A stretch of DNA of 64,000 bases. Source: Ignelater luminosus. Taxonomy: Eukaryota; Arthropoda; Insecta; Coleoptera; Elateridae. The translations under genes and the position numbers were made by a program. Shown here in pieces: positions 24,801 to 39,800 of the stretch. The DNA is taken from assembly GCA_011009095.1 (NCBI GenBank), contig VTPC01007341.1, positions 8,973-72,972 on the forward strand. Reading direction: 5' to 3'. How positions within the stretch are numbered: position 1 is the stretch's first letter; each line of letters begins with the position of its first letter. The notes beneath the pieces are model-generated. The model was not told where the DNA came from. It was given only the letters and a program-made list of their open reading frames with translations, and made no database searches.

Positions 24801-27800
24801 GTAATTGTACCTGTAACGTGATGTTTTACTAAACTAAGCACAAGAATTGCATTTACGATGTAATTAAATGCATTATAACTCCTTTATGTCACGTCATTGT
24901 TAACAAACGCAATGAAGAAAAAACCCATTGGGAAAATCAACAAGCATAAAAATTTAAAAATAAGCGTTTTCAGCTTCCCGGAAAACAGCTTCAGGTAACG
25001 GGAGAAACAAATATGTAAAAAGAAAACAATGATCTAGAGCAAAAACAAAATTGGTTTTGAATGAAATGGGTATAAATTAATTTCGCGAGGCTTATTTGTG
25101 TTGACTTTATTGATATTATTTGCCTTTGATGATACATATTTGTATCCAATCTAATATTTTCGTTTTCGGAGAATCAACTAACAAGTTTTCTATTCCGTAT
25201 TCCATTTCGACTCGCTGATCTTTGATCTTCTTTGATCCCTTCAGTTATTTCTTATGAAAGTATGTGGTGTCTATTTTCCTTACCCGAGAATACTTGACGG
25301 ACCGTCAGTTTCTATGGCAGGGTTAACGTTACAAGGTTGCAACTATCTGCAATTTTAAAAACCAAACAATCATGCAAAATTACAGATTCCAATACAAACG
25401 TAAATAGCATACCACATTACTTTTTTATAGCAGACAAAATATTTTACCACACATTCTTATAAGTAAGTAAAACTTGTTAGTTTAATACCAGCTTAACACT
25501 ACGTTGTGTTGTAGTTAATCTTGTTAAACAAGAAAATAAGACGTACCTACACAATAACCTAATAAGACTAGTTCAAATGTGCTCTTGAACTAAAAAAAAA
25601 AACTGATGTATTGACTTCAAATCTAATATTTACAGTAAATAATAATGAATAGGTAAGTTAAGAAAAAAAAACAACGATAAATAATTAACAAACCTCCTCT
25701 TACGTACAAAAAACCTTGCAGTGTTAAAACTTCAAATTTGGACTATAAGAATCATTAGTGTCAAGAACTTATTTTAATGAATTTTTTGTTTTGATGTATT
25801 TCTTTGGGGCAAATGTAATTATCGAACGAAATTAAATTAAAGAATACCAAATACATGACTCAGTTTTAATAAGTAAGAATAACGGTCAATGTATGTTAGT
25901 TAATTCCTTCAAATCATTTAAAAGCTTCCTTATGTAGTAGATTTTAGTTGCAATTATTTACAAATATTATAAAATGGATTTAAGTATTACTGGACAGCTA
26001 GTAATTTCATTTGACTATAATACATTGTTTAGAGGTCTAATAATCCACAAGTTATCATTGTTTAATTCTTCACGAAAACGATGCATCCCACGATTAATCT
26101 TCTATAAAACAGATGTAGGTTTCAAAATTAATAGAATTGTTTATTTTTCGACAAAAGCCATGATGTCATCTCATCTTGCTTCCGATATACTGAAAACGAG
26201 AAAGGTTATCATTGAACAGCTCGAAAAATTCAGAAAAATTCAATTTGGCTCAAAAACGCATCACAATCCCGGGAAAAAGCTACAAGAGTAATCTCGTTTG
26301 TTAAAGTTAGTACAGATACGCTATGGATGTTCACAAGCATGATAGCAAGAGAGCGCTTGTGTCCAGAAACAGTAAATATGATTACGTGCTACTCTTAGGA
26401 AAGAAAACGCTTTTAAAAGCGGTGATTTTACGTTTACGAACATTGTCTTCGCCTTCAATTGTCGCGTTTCAGTCTACAATATCGATTATACCTTGATATT
26501 CTTTATTTCAGTTTTTTTTTAGTTTTTAGTTATAACCAGGGTTCTGCTTTTTCCATGCCGTCCAAACTTAGTTGTTGGCTTTATGTGTCGAAGACTCGTC
26601 CTGATGATAAGTAAGATTTAAGTATTTGATAAAAGACCTTATTCGAATTATGAAAATTAATCACGAATTCCTTTGTCCTAGAGGCCGGAAAAGTTATAGA
26701 TATTTACTAATCTTCTACCGCCTTCACTGAGAGATGGATACCATATCTGGCCAGTACTTTTAGAATGGCATTTTTCTAATTAACCGATCGAAAGCGTCTA
26801 AGATAAGTCAGAATTAGAGTATTTAAAAGATTTATTCTCAATTATTTTTGAAATATATCAAAATGTAATTTTTATCATGCTTCCTTCATGAGCCTTATCC
26901 GATTCTACCATATTATACCTTATTCCCTGTTTAAATACATTTCATTGTTGTTTATTTTCTTTTAACAAATCAGAAGGTTACATTTTGAATAGCCATCTAC
27001 TTTCTGTAGCAACCAGAACTGTCAAAAGTATTATTTTCAGAAATTCTAAAAATTTCGGGATCTGCATATTCAAGGTCCTAAAAAGTTTCAAACATGGGAG
27101 TTCTAAGAATTTTTATTGTCATATAGCGAAACAGTATCCTCTTTCAGTTACTGATTTACATTCAAAATAAACTCCTGTTCTTTGTATAGGAGTGAAACTA
27201 CTTTCAATAAGAAAACCTAGACTTCCCGAAGAATGTAATTTAACTTTTATTTTGGACAGTCACACTTCGACAATTTATTGGTCGATTTCCAGACAGAGTC
27301 TTTTCTGACTCAAGCTTGGAAAAAGGTCCTCTGAACCAAGAAGAATCCGGTTTTCCAGAATTTTAAACAGCTCTATAGCTTCAATTAATTAAATAGCATG
27401 ATACATTATTTTTCTCTGTTAAATATGAAATCTTCTTCTCTTTCTAGATATGTAAAGGTATCATAGCCTTATCAGACAAAATTTTTGAGATAAAAGAATA
27501 TTTTCTAAACAGAGTTAATAATTATCACTGTAACAAAACAAACGGTAGACATTGGAAATTTTTACCTAGAAAATATCTCCTTGGTGATTAGGTGTGAACT
27601 ATGGTTTCAACATAATGGAGCATCTACTCACAACGGAAGAAATGTTCGAAATATATTAAATCTCAAATTTAGAAATAACTGTATAGCAAATGGTGAGCTT
27701 ATTCCTTAGACAGTTAAGTCACTTGACTTGTTAATTCTATATTTCTTTATGTGAGAATGTATCAAGCAATAAGCTAATGCTACTATTCTGGTAGATCTAA

Positions 27801-30800
27801 AAGAGTCGAATCCACCAGGCATGTCAAAATATAACTCCTAACGTGCTAAGAAAAGTGCAAAAGGCTGAGCTGTGCATTGCAAATAAAGGATCATAAGGTT
27901 GTTGCTTGATACATTCTAACATGTAAGTATTATGGTTCATTTGGCAGCAAAGTTGACCCACATTTTGTATTTTTGAATGATAACGCACCACCCACATCAT
28001 ACAACTGTGATCGCAAGAAACACCCTCGCAGCTAACGGATTTGATGCAGCATGCTTTAGATAATTGTCAAACTTCACCAAGGTCGAGGTAAGGAATATGA
28101 AATCTTTTGCTACAGCTATGAGGAAATTTGGCTCAAGCAGATATCAATAATTTATTTTTAAGTATGTTCCCAAGGGTTAAAAAGGTGAGAACTATCAACG
28201 GAGACCCTACATATTAGTAATGAAAATGTCGAACATGGTGGTGAGTATCGTGGGTAACATTACAAAAAATGCAATTTGTTAGCTTTTATTAGGCATTTAG
28301 ACAGTCAAGTCGTAGCAATTTATTGATTTATTTCTTTTTTACTTTTTTCTAATTCAAGTTTGAAGAAACGTTTTTCGACCAAAGAATCTTGCATAATTTT
28401 GAATGGCTATAGCTCCGATGTTTCAATCGCCATGTGAAGGGAGCACTTAATGTCAATTTGACCCTAAACTCAAAGGTTGCAGGTGAAAAAAAGTCCGTGG
28501 TTTCTAGATCTCAGTGAGCTAATGACCAAAGCAATCGACGTTCTGCATCGTTTTCAACAATCACTGTCATACTTTAAAACATTTACGTGACTTATGGTTT
28601 CATTTATCAATTTTCATCTTCTTGGCATCCTTTATTTAGATTTTATCCAATTCATCAGAGGTATCTTGCGGAAAATAGTTTTGGCTTCTTGGCAATCAAT
28701 TATGATACCTACCTAACTAGATTGTAGTGGAATTCTAGAGTCGTAGCAATCATACAGTCTTGTATGTAACTTAGGCTTTGTTTTGCCAACTTCATTTCAT
28801 TGTCTGACTTAGATTTGTGAGGTACTCGACAACTTAGCCAATATCAATTATTCTAAAAAGAACATTTGAAATTTCACTGTTTTATTGGATACACGCTGTA
28901 ATAATAATTACACAAAAATAGTATAGTATCAAGTACAACCTACAATCAAATATAAAATTTCGTTTTGTTCCTGCGAACTGGTCAATATTGAGTTAAAACA
29001 ACCTATAGATAATCTGCAGTCGAGATCTATGTTTTACCCTTGGGATCGTTCAAATTCCATAAAAAATATTTTCAAATTTTTTTTAAAATAATAATACTAT
29101 TAATATACTAATAAATAGTATAAAGAAAAAAAATCAAAGCATGCATTGTAAATTCTAAATAACATATAATCACAAAACAAAGAAGTCAAGAATGAAACAA
29201 TAAAATCGTAAATTACAATTTTCAATTCTTATTTAAATAATTTTCAAACAATGACTTCAGAACGCGGAATTCCAGTAAAAACTATTTTTAAATATGCACT
29301 CAAATGTAAAAATAGCAAAATTTCGTTACAAGATAAATATATGTTACTACAACATCACATAGGAGGAGAAAATTCGGAGTTTATTTGAAAGAATTTAAAT
29401 TCCGGCACAGTTCTCTAAAGTGATTTTATATCAGAAATTTAAATAATAGAAATTACGAATTTATTTTATATGTAACAGTAAAAGGAAGAAAAAAATACGA
29501 CCGTTTCGAAATAGAATTTAAGATTTAATCACGTTATGTCAGCAAACCCGATATAATTAACTTATCTGTTGTTATCATATCCTTGTTTAAATCGTTTTAG
29601 TAGTAACATAATTTCGTAGTTCAACAACGTTAGAACCCGACTGTGCAAACTAACTAGGTGTTATTAAGCGTGAATGCATACATATTATGACTTAATGTGT
29701 ACATATACTTTCTGGATAAGGAATATTAGATCTAGTCATTCATTACTCGCATGAATTTAATCAAGTCTTGTCGAAGATGAGTCCTACATGCTTTAAGAAG
29801 CACAACGAATTAAAAAATGTTTTAAAAAGTTACACACATAGATCAAATTTCTGAGCCTACATTATTCAAAGAATTCTGTTACTTAATCTGTGCTAATTAT
29901 ATCTTGTAATTATAAATATTGATTATTATATTTATATAATTAATAAAAATAAGCAAGACAACACGTTAAACGTATGGTAGATTCTATGTTCTACAAATGA
30001 TATCGAAAGTGTTATATTAAAACAGTACCTATAGCAAATATACAAATAAATAGAGTCCTTTGTTTATAAATCCTATCCCAAGGCCACCCACTGGGTTTAG
30101 CCTAGTTTGCGAAAAAACTGGATTGTTTAGAAAAAAACAAACAGAATCTAACCATAAAAATGTAAATTAAGCTAGTAAAAGAGGTAATCAAGTGTTATTT
30201 TACTAAGAAATGAAATCATTTAAGCCTCGTTTACATTGCTGACAACATGGCTACCATTATGAGTATTAAACACTAATAGTACTTAAAGGACATTTTTGAT
30301 AAAAACAAGTTCCAATTTAGTTCAGTAAATGTTTGGTGAAACAACAGAAGAGTGGTAAACACCAAAAATAATTCTATGATGCAGGACAATTAAAAAATGT
30401 GCCTTTTATACTACAACAATAACAGTTCTAATGTGGAATCTAGCGAGATACCATGTTTATGGGCATCAATGCGAATGAAGCAGAAAAGCAAGACCTCTTT
30501 TCACTAGGATTTGTTCTGGTGCACAATTGATGGCTACTAATTTAATTTCCAAGAACGAATTTTAATTTAATTTAAGTAATTCGTGTAGACCTTCATTTCA
30601 TAAGATAATGAAAAGACTAGTGTCTACGTCACTGTCGTTTCTCGTTGCCCTTAAGACATGAATAAAATTTTCCATGTTTCCACAATAGCAGCTATTTTGG
30701 GCAAATTTCATTTGTTATAACAAATGTACTGCAAATCAAAAATATTTGATGAGCTTCGGACAGACATCGGACATTGAACTGAGTCTTTTTCACATCTGCG

Positions 30801-33800
30801 ATCGTTGAACATCAACACAGAACCAAACATGAAACTTTAAAAATAACTCTTCTATTATTTCTTTTTTATAATCACAGTCGGAATTGATTGACTCTATTTT
30901 AAATCGTTTCTTCCGCTGTCTTTTCTTTTTTGTGATATGAAGATTCAATTGTCCCCAAAAATAAAATTGTGTAAAGTATTGGCTAAGGTATTCCTAAATC
31001 ACAGTCTCGTTCTTATTATGATGTCGCTAGTAGAGGATTTTATTACATACACTGCAGGTCACAAGTTTGAGACCGTACCTTAATAAATAACACAATATAA
31101 AAACTAAAACAGATTAATAATTTTCTAAAAGTGGTTTTATTTATGAGAGTAGAAGACTCCCCAAAACATTTTTTATAACTCTCCATAATTCTTCTAATAT
31201 TGGGTAACTACCTTCAAACTATATACGATTCAGTTCATCTCATAACAACTCATTGGGATTAGAATGGCCAAACCATTTATTATTGTTGAACAAACGTTTG
31301 CAGGTATGCTTGAACTATTGCAAAATAAAATCATCTCCAATCAGAGATCTCTTCAAAAAAATTATTTAAAGCCTCTTTTCAATGTAATAAGCATCCTGAA
31401 CCACTATAAAACCATTCGCTAATGCTTTACACCGTTGGTAACACATGTTGAGGCAACATCTTTTCGTTTTGAACCAAAAAATTCGAACTTAACCTCATCA
31501 GTCCAAAACACTTTCTCAAATTGTTCTTTAGTCCAGTCTCAAAGTTTCTAATTTTCCGGTTTTAGCAGAGGTGTCTTAGCCAAACACAAAGAAAACAAAT
31601 GAGCAATACATAAACGTCTTTTCATGATGATAAATAATGCAGGTCTAGAACGGTCTCTGTTTTTACGGTGCAACAAACTAATTTTTTAATTTCGTGATCG
31701 TTTTGAGTCTCTGTTTTTTGTGGAAGGTCGTTACTACTGCCTAATCCGTACAAATCACTCTATGGTGCGATGAGCACAAGTCTTGGAAACTTTTAGCTGA
31801 GCAATGAATATTCTGATTTGCCTTCTTTGTGAAGCATGACTATGGCTAATCGAGTTTCAACATTTATCTAAGGATTTTTTTTCATTTTGTTAAACTTATG
31901 ACACAATGTTTATACAGCGGCTGATAAATAAAGACCGTTTTGTAGCGCTAACTTCTAACCTACCAATATCGACCTTATAGAGAACTTTCTTTTTTAACCG
32001 TAGTTTGGTGTGTTCGAGTGGGAAAACCACGTGTTCTTTCCATAACGACAGTTGAGCCAAGGAAGAGTGTGTCTGTTGGAGGCGATGGTGTTCTCGCTTG
32101 GCGATAGAACAAAAACAAAAATGGCAACGGACTTGCGACTGATAATTGGTGTCGTAAAAGCTGAAGTTGAACTGTGGTGTGGTATGGTGGAATGTGGCAA
32201 ACTCTTGTTGTCCTTGCTTTATTGCTGGTGTCTTTGTAGTGTAGTCTCAAATAGTGTGATTATATTTTTTTAATCTGGTACAGCAATGATAAATTCAATG
32301 AGCACAGTAAAACGTAACCTATTTTTTGAACTAACCAATGCTAATGGTCCTTGTTGCTTCTAGGCCTCTTCATTAACACGTACAAGACACAAAAATGACA
32401 CCAAAGAAATTTTTGTTAAAAATTTTAAATTCTGTAATTTTGAATAATCGTCTGAAAGTTGTGGCCTGCAGTGCACATGAAAGCCACTGATCAACATTAA
32501 TAGCATGAAAAAAAGTCATGTATTAAAAATGCACAGAAGTGTAGAAGTTTCTTCGGATTTTCACAAGTTTATCCCAGTGACTTGGATAGTTAAGCACCCA
32601 ACTATCAGGTCACCACCGGTTTGATTCTTGGCTGAGGCCCTGAAAATTGCCATCTCTCGTGGTGAGTTTATAGTTTCCTGCATAAACGCAAAACTCTGCA
32701 CCAAACTAAATTTTGTCAGTTACCAACAGCGGGCCTGACCGATGTAACAAGCTAAACTTCTAATAGTTATCATACAATGAGTTGCATGTTAAAAATTGTT
32801 ACCGGAGTTTGAAAAACCACCAGATTCGGCTAAATTCTAGCAGGCGGCAAAATTACCATAGTAGTACGAAAGAAACCGCAACTCGAAGCCACAAAATAAA
32901 AACAATTTCTCTGGATAGATCTATGAAGAAAACATGCTTGATTTAATCTGAGAAAAGTAGATTTTAGCTACTTATCTATAAAATATGTATTTATACTAAA
33001 ACTAGGTCAATTGTGCTCAGCTTTGATCTGATACTACTTCATACTAATTCATTGTGTGATAATTAACAGAGGGAGTTAGTTCCCTATAAAAAGCCAAAGA
33101 AAATTAGAATTTGCATTGTTTGACTAAAGATAAGTAGTTTAGAAAAAATGTCTGTCTGCCAAAATCCGCCAGTTTTCATTATTTTGCTAAGAAGAAATTG
33201 ACAAACTTACAAAAATCTGAAGAAATACAAATAGTTGACTAAGGCAACTATAGTATCTTCTAATGCTCTGTCTATGTAATCAATTTTGAATAAAAGTTTA
33301 TTCTGGAACACCTTGTGCCAAGTACAATGGGTTTCTACAAAGTTATTTTATATTTCTACAAATACACAGTAACGATTATATGATCAATATTCTATTCTTT
33401 TAGCAAAACAAGAATGTTGTGTTGTTTCAATACACCCTGTATCTTTAAAGTTTCACATTACACTCATTATCTTTTTGTTATTAATGCCGATGATTAAAGA
33501 AAATATATCAAGTGTCCCCGAATTAATACATTCTTAATTTTGTCTTGAAGTAATCATACTTTTAATATAGCGGACTTCCGCATTAAATACCTTACTTCAT
33601 TTGAAAGTTTATGTAGGCTCAATAAAATTGAGATTGACATCATAATAGCTCATCTCTATTTAATAAATGATCTAATAGAATTATGTAATATTTCGATTAT
33701 GTAATTCATCCAGACTTAATAAGTACAAATCTGGAACTAACAACGATATAACAACAGTTGTTTGAAGTTAGAATGTGCTATAAGATAAATTAATTTTTGC

Positions 33801-36800
33801 GCAACAGCGCAAATAGAGTTGTGCATTTCTTAAGTCTGATTGGATTAATAAGTAATTACAGATTTGTTTCAATAAATCCAATTATATACAGTTATACTAG
33901 ATAAGCTTATTTGTAGTAATCGAAAGTATTGAAGTTAAGTACAGTCATGTTCAGTATTAATTGAGAAGGGGTGTAGGAAGAGTAATTATAAAATATCACA
34001 ACAGATAAAAAGCATACAGAGAAGAAACTGATTGGATACACCTATTTAATGATCATAAGATAATGAAGCAGTGAAGAGATTTTGAACTTTCCCTCATCCT
34101 CTATGTTATTATTGGAATCTTGTAAGACAAAATTAGACATAATAACATAATAGTGTTTTCTCTAGAAGTAAAATCTACGAACGCAACAATGAAATGTGAC
34201 GTTCTTCATCCAGCAATAGAAAAGACCTTTTTTTCGTTTGCTATTTTAAACACAAAGAGGTTATGAAACTTCCTAAATATTAGTTATGTAGAAGATTAAC
34301 GAGAGAAAAAAGTTTGTTGTCATTAAACTGAAAGGAAGTAGAAAAAAAGATTATACTTGATTGAACGTATTTAACCTCTTTCCATACGTAATGACAAATA
34401 ATTGTTAAAATGCTGTTAGGCTTTGCCAGATGTTTACATTTAGTGAGTGTTTCCTGACGTCACAATCCTCTATAATTATTAAATATTGTTATGGCGATTA
34501 ATCCAATTGGAAGATATTAGATTATATGAATTTTTATTGCATTTACAGACATTAAAAACCGGAAAAGAAATGTCTTAAATACATAATTACAAAGAAAGTA
34601 AAACGCACGAGATTTGCAAATAAAAGAAAATTTGTCTTTGGGTTTGAAGACGGATTGAAACTGCACGAATATTATTTACATAAACGTCATTCTTAGATTT
34701 TTTTTCTGATAAATGATAATTTTCCAGAGAAGAAAGAAAACGAAGCTTGAAGTGACATTTTCATTACCTTTCAGAATATCTAGCAAGAACGTAGGCAGAA
34801 TTTGGCCCTTCAAGCAGTAATTGCCCACTCATGGACAAGATCAAATAGTAATACTTGAGATAGATAAATCGAGTCGTGGCCGAAGCCTGATGAGATCTGA
34901 ACTTTAGATTGGCTAGAAACCCTAAAAATCTAAAAATAAACGGCAAGAGTTCATGAGTTTTTTGAGATATTCAGTGGAAATTCGTGCAATAGCTTAAAAT
35001 TCTTTGTCTTATACAACGTAAATATTATTAATCATTGTAGAGATTATAATAAAACTATAAATTGCTAGCTAGTTCAGAAACCCTCGGACTTAAATTTTAT
35101 TATTATCTTGTTATTACGTCAATGTTACACGTGCAGCTTGTTTTTAGCACGCACTCATGTGCGTGTGTGTGTATTTATAAAATTTATATATTCGTCATAA
35201 AGCAATTATCTGTTCTCTCAAGATTTCACGTCTTTCCCGTTACTATCTATGTTAATGTAGGCGATTACTCCCTATATAAGCGGAAGAAAATCTTGAAACT
35301 TGCTATGAAGTCTCGGAGACAAGACCTTTCCGCTGGTGAGCAATTTGTGTATGCCTTTTATTATTATTTTAGACTTACAATATTTTTTGAATGTCAGAAT
35401 GTAGACTATTGTTATTGTTTTCTGTATTTATAGACTTGCCGTTCTGAATACATTTATTTCTTGACTCGTTAAATATGTCTCTATAGTTGAAGAAACTTCT
35501 TTAGTACGTCGTTACAAGAAGAATCTTAAATTGACTCTGCTGCAACGTGAAAAATCCACCACAGAAACTAGTAGACGCTGGACGAACGCACTGCAGTGAT
35601 CAGGATCGGGCAATAAACTCCAGCAAAGAAAACACTGTCATCTAATTAGTGACTATATGAATGAATTAACGAGATTCCCACTTTCCCTATCTACTGTCGA
35701 ACGAAACCACTGCTTAGAAAAAATTAGCGGGGAAAAAAGACCCTTTTGAATTTAACTCTAGTCTGACACTTTAAATGACAGTGATCTTTGATTAATTAGT
35801 CTTTCGTTGCAAAAAAGTCATTCGGATATATTCCACATCCTTCATGTTTTTATTATAACTATGTTTACAGCACTGCTGGCATAAAAAACGACAGTTTGTC
35901 TAACCAAGCAAGTCTCACTAAAGTTGTATTCATCAATTCAATAATTTTTTCACATATTTAAGAGACACCTTATTTAATACACTTCAAGCATGTCCTCAAG
36001 GTCACGATTTGACATATTGTTGCAATCTTGAGACGGAACGCCTTATTAAAGATAACAAAGAAAAATAATCAATTTATCTAATATACTTAATGGCCCGCAG
36101 GATCTTCCGACCTAATTAATTTTGTATAATTATAATTTTATAAAATCTACCAAACAAAAAACTTTTTTATAGAAATAAAATTAAAGTTTACTCGTAGAAA
36201 TAATAGAGATCAAAATAGAATTCGTTAACAATGCCTCTTTGTTAAGAAAGACGTAATTTATTGAAACCTACTAATACTAATCTAAAGATGAGATCAGTAG
36301 ACAGCTAATTTTTTTATGTGCGTGTAACCAATAGTTTACACATAATTTATGAAACCTCTAAAAACTGGATTCGGATGACTTACTTTAACAGCAGTCTTTT
36401 CAAGGAGGCCTTCAGTGGCAGTGGGTGAATTACAGCAAGGGCTTCGTGGAAGGCCTTCATCGTCTTCGCTGGTGTCTCCACGTCCCCTCCTTAACCTCAA
36501 CCTCTCGCTTAATTCCGTCTGAAATAAAAGAAGGTAAAATATCAGTAATGGTTTATGATGATGGAACTAATAAATGCCAAATTTCATGTTACTGGGTCAT
36601 GCATACAAACCTGGCTATGGATATTATTAATGATAACTGTAAATATATACAAACTAACCTACTCTTCGAATTGATGGTGCTTAGGTCACATATTGAATCA
36701 TTGACTATAAATAAGTTACTGAATTTTATTACTATTGCCAAATTTAATAATTGCTATGAGATCACGAACTGCATTCATTCGCGGTCGACGAATCGGAACC

Positions 36801-39800
36801 ATCATTTAAAAACCGAATTCCTCTTTGTTATTAATTTTCGTTAACAAATAAATTGCATCAAAGAATTAATAATTTAATTCCAATCGATAAACCAGCAATA
36901 CTGAAATCAAAATCTTTATACAACATGTCAAAGATAAAACAGAAATCCCCTTATCAGCGGTTATATTAATAAACAAATCTAACAAACATCATTAAGTTTA
37001 AAATTGCTGCACGTGGGTATTAATGTTTTTATTTAATCGAATTAATCTACATGTATATTGCCTATAGGTATAATAAACAAAATATATATGACCGGGAAAA
37101 ATGTCCGACGTAACAAGAAGCTTCATCGTCACATATGAAAAGTGCAAGTTCAATGTCCTTAAACATTTCTTAAATTCCATTACAACAAAAAGTGTTTTTG
37201 GTTTTTGTTTACAACAATCTCAATTTTCTTGGAGAAAAAATATTCGACCGAATTGTTTTTTTTGTTTTGACAGCAAAATCAATGGTTACGTAAGTAGGCC
37301 AAACTCAATGTATGAGCAATTCCAACCAAATTCGAAAGATTGTATGTTCCATCAACTACATTAACACTCATGGTTGTGATTACTGATTATTCTCTTATAG
37401 AAATTCATTTTACTGACAATGCAATCATGGTTCACAGAACTGCTGGGATTGATGGTAAAAAAACTTGGCTTGAGGGAAATGATGCTGGTGAGTCATATTA
37501 AAAATGACCAAATCCAAGCAAAAACTCATTTTACACATAGTAATGCACCAAATGATATTTTCAATCAGGACTACACAAAATGACTGATTCCAAGCTCTTA
37601 GCTATTACAAACCATCACTTAACTTTGTTTTATTTACAGAAAACTGAGTTTGAGGATTATAAGAAAAAAATTAGTCAATTTTAAAAACTACTTGGAGCAG
37701 AAAAAATCGATTTCATGCAATGCATATTACAGATTTTTATTTTACAACTGAATGGAAAAGATTTTCATTAAAAAATTATCTTCAGTTGACTATGTAAATA
37801 GATCAGGCTATAATTAACGAATTTAAATACCGGTTAATTGATTAACCGATTGAATAATTAATTATGACTAATCGATTACTTCATTAACCTGTTTTTTCTC
37901 TCCCTCTTTAACGACTGATTGATCAAGTAAAGTACCACTAATTGATTGTTTAAAGAGAAATGACGTTTTAGAAAGTGTAACATGTGTAGCAAAAAAATTA
38001 TGAAACAATGCAATAAATCATGATTGGCGATTGGAATTTCTGTAATATTACAAAAACGAAACTTAAGAAGAAAGTGAAGCTATACACATTACGTCATAAG
38101 TACAGTATCAAATATGCAATGCATGTGGATTAAATAATAATTTTTAAATAATGTAAACAATTAAATTTTATTGCCTTTAAATTCAAAATACCAGAATAAA
38201 TCACTCGCCATCTATCCACATGGTGGTAATATTACTGATGTACAGAAATCTTTTTTATCGATCTAACTTCTGAATTATTCCATTATTGTGACAGAGTGTG
38301 GGATTCATAATCTCAAGAAAGGCAAATAATTTTCATTTATTCCATTGAGATTTTATATTGGCATTAATGAGGTTACTTTCGCCATTGTGGCAACATTTAG
38401 CTATACAAGTCGCGACAGCACAATACTCCAATTTATAAAGTAAACAAAAACAACTTTGGTGCTAGAGCGTAAATAATTCTTACTATTATGCAAGTTTAAA
38501 ACTGTCTGGCACCCTTCCGAACGCTCCAAAACGTCTGTAAATAAAATATTGTTGTACTTTTTCAATTTGGGCACCGACTATTAAGATCACATGGCTCCAT
38601 AGATTCGATTCTAGACCCGAAAAAGTCTTCTCATTTTCAGGCTCGAACTCACATTGGTCCAGTATGGTGTTATTGTTGTTTTGTGACTTCACTTTGTGCC
38701 GTTTACACTATCTCTAGTATGATTATGACGACACAAAAATAATAAAATTCTTGGTGCCATGACATGCTAAAAATGGTCGCTGCATAGGTGCAGTTGGAAG
38801 AGCGGGGCCTCTTTCAACACCTAAATAAAGTAACCCCTTTCTCCAAAATGTTTATGAAGCACAAGCCGATTTCCTGGATAAATATGTGTTTTGTGTTTGT
38901 ACATCCGTTTCTTGATAAGTTTTTTCAAAATGATTCTGTCTGTAGTAATTTAAAGTAAAATTTTTGTTTTAATTTTTAAATAATTTTTTTCCTTGCAAAA
39001 TCACAATGATAACAATATTTCAAAAATGGCGACTACCATTTTGTGCTGCAACACTGCTGATGTTTATTAGATAGATCACAAAGATACAAAGTACCTTTAT
39101 AGTTTGTTTTTAGGTCATTTAGACTAAATATCATGTACTATTGTAAGGTTAGGTTTATTAATAATGAACGAGCTACATTACATTTGATTATTCAATCTGG
39201 ATTTTCTACGCAACAATTTTTTACCTGCCCTTGATAGTTTTATCAAGCCATTGTAATTTTTGATTTACATCCCAGTCACTGTTCTGAGAATTAAATGGCA
39301 AATGTGCTGGTTTTATTGTTGCCTATATAAAACCAATGTTTAGTAGTACAGTACTTTGAAGAACATAATCTAACAACTTCTTATTCCACATAGTCTTGTT
39401 CGATAACAATAGTTTTATCAGCGGTTTTATATTGCTTATTAACAAGGAGCGGTGTCAAATAGTTGATGGTCCAGTAAAGTTGTCCGTATACCTGACCGCG
39501 ATGCATTTAAACACGTTGAGTTTATCGATATTACTTAGGCGAAGAACTAAACATGTGCAATTCGCGTAAGGTAGTTGTAATGTCATTTTGAATTAGCGCG
39601 TAAACTTTCGACTTCTATCTTAATTTAATTTGGAAGTGGATGTCTATTCCTTTCTTTTCCCTTATAAAATTTACATTGGTTTATTTTATTGAATAGAAAT
39701 TCATTTATTAGGACGTTTATTTTACTTTATAAAATTGTATTTCTGCGCCGAAGCTTGATAATTCATGTTCCGATAGGATTTTGCTGCCGCTAAGACCGAC

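Noticed and set aside
35062..35433. 123-codon plus-strand frame
   Set aside because: Hydrophobic, Tyr/Phe/Cys-rich composition is typical of chance frames in A+T-rich DNA. No family is recognised.
36425..36844. 139-codon plus-strand frame
   Set aside because: Its start overlaps, antisense, the well-supported minus-strand exon 36384-36518, and the rest is A+T-rich noise.
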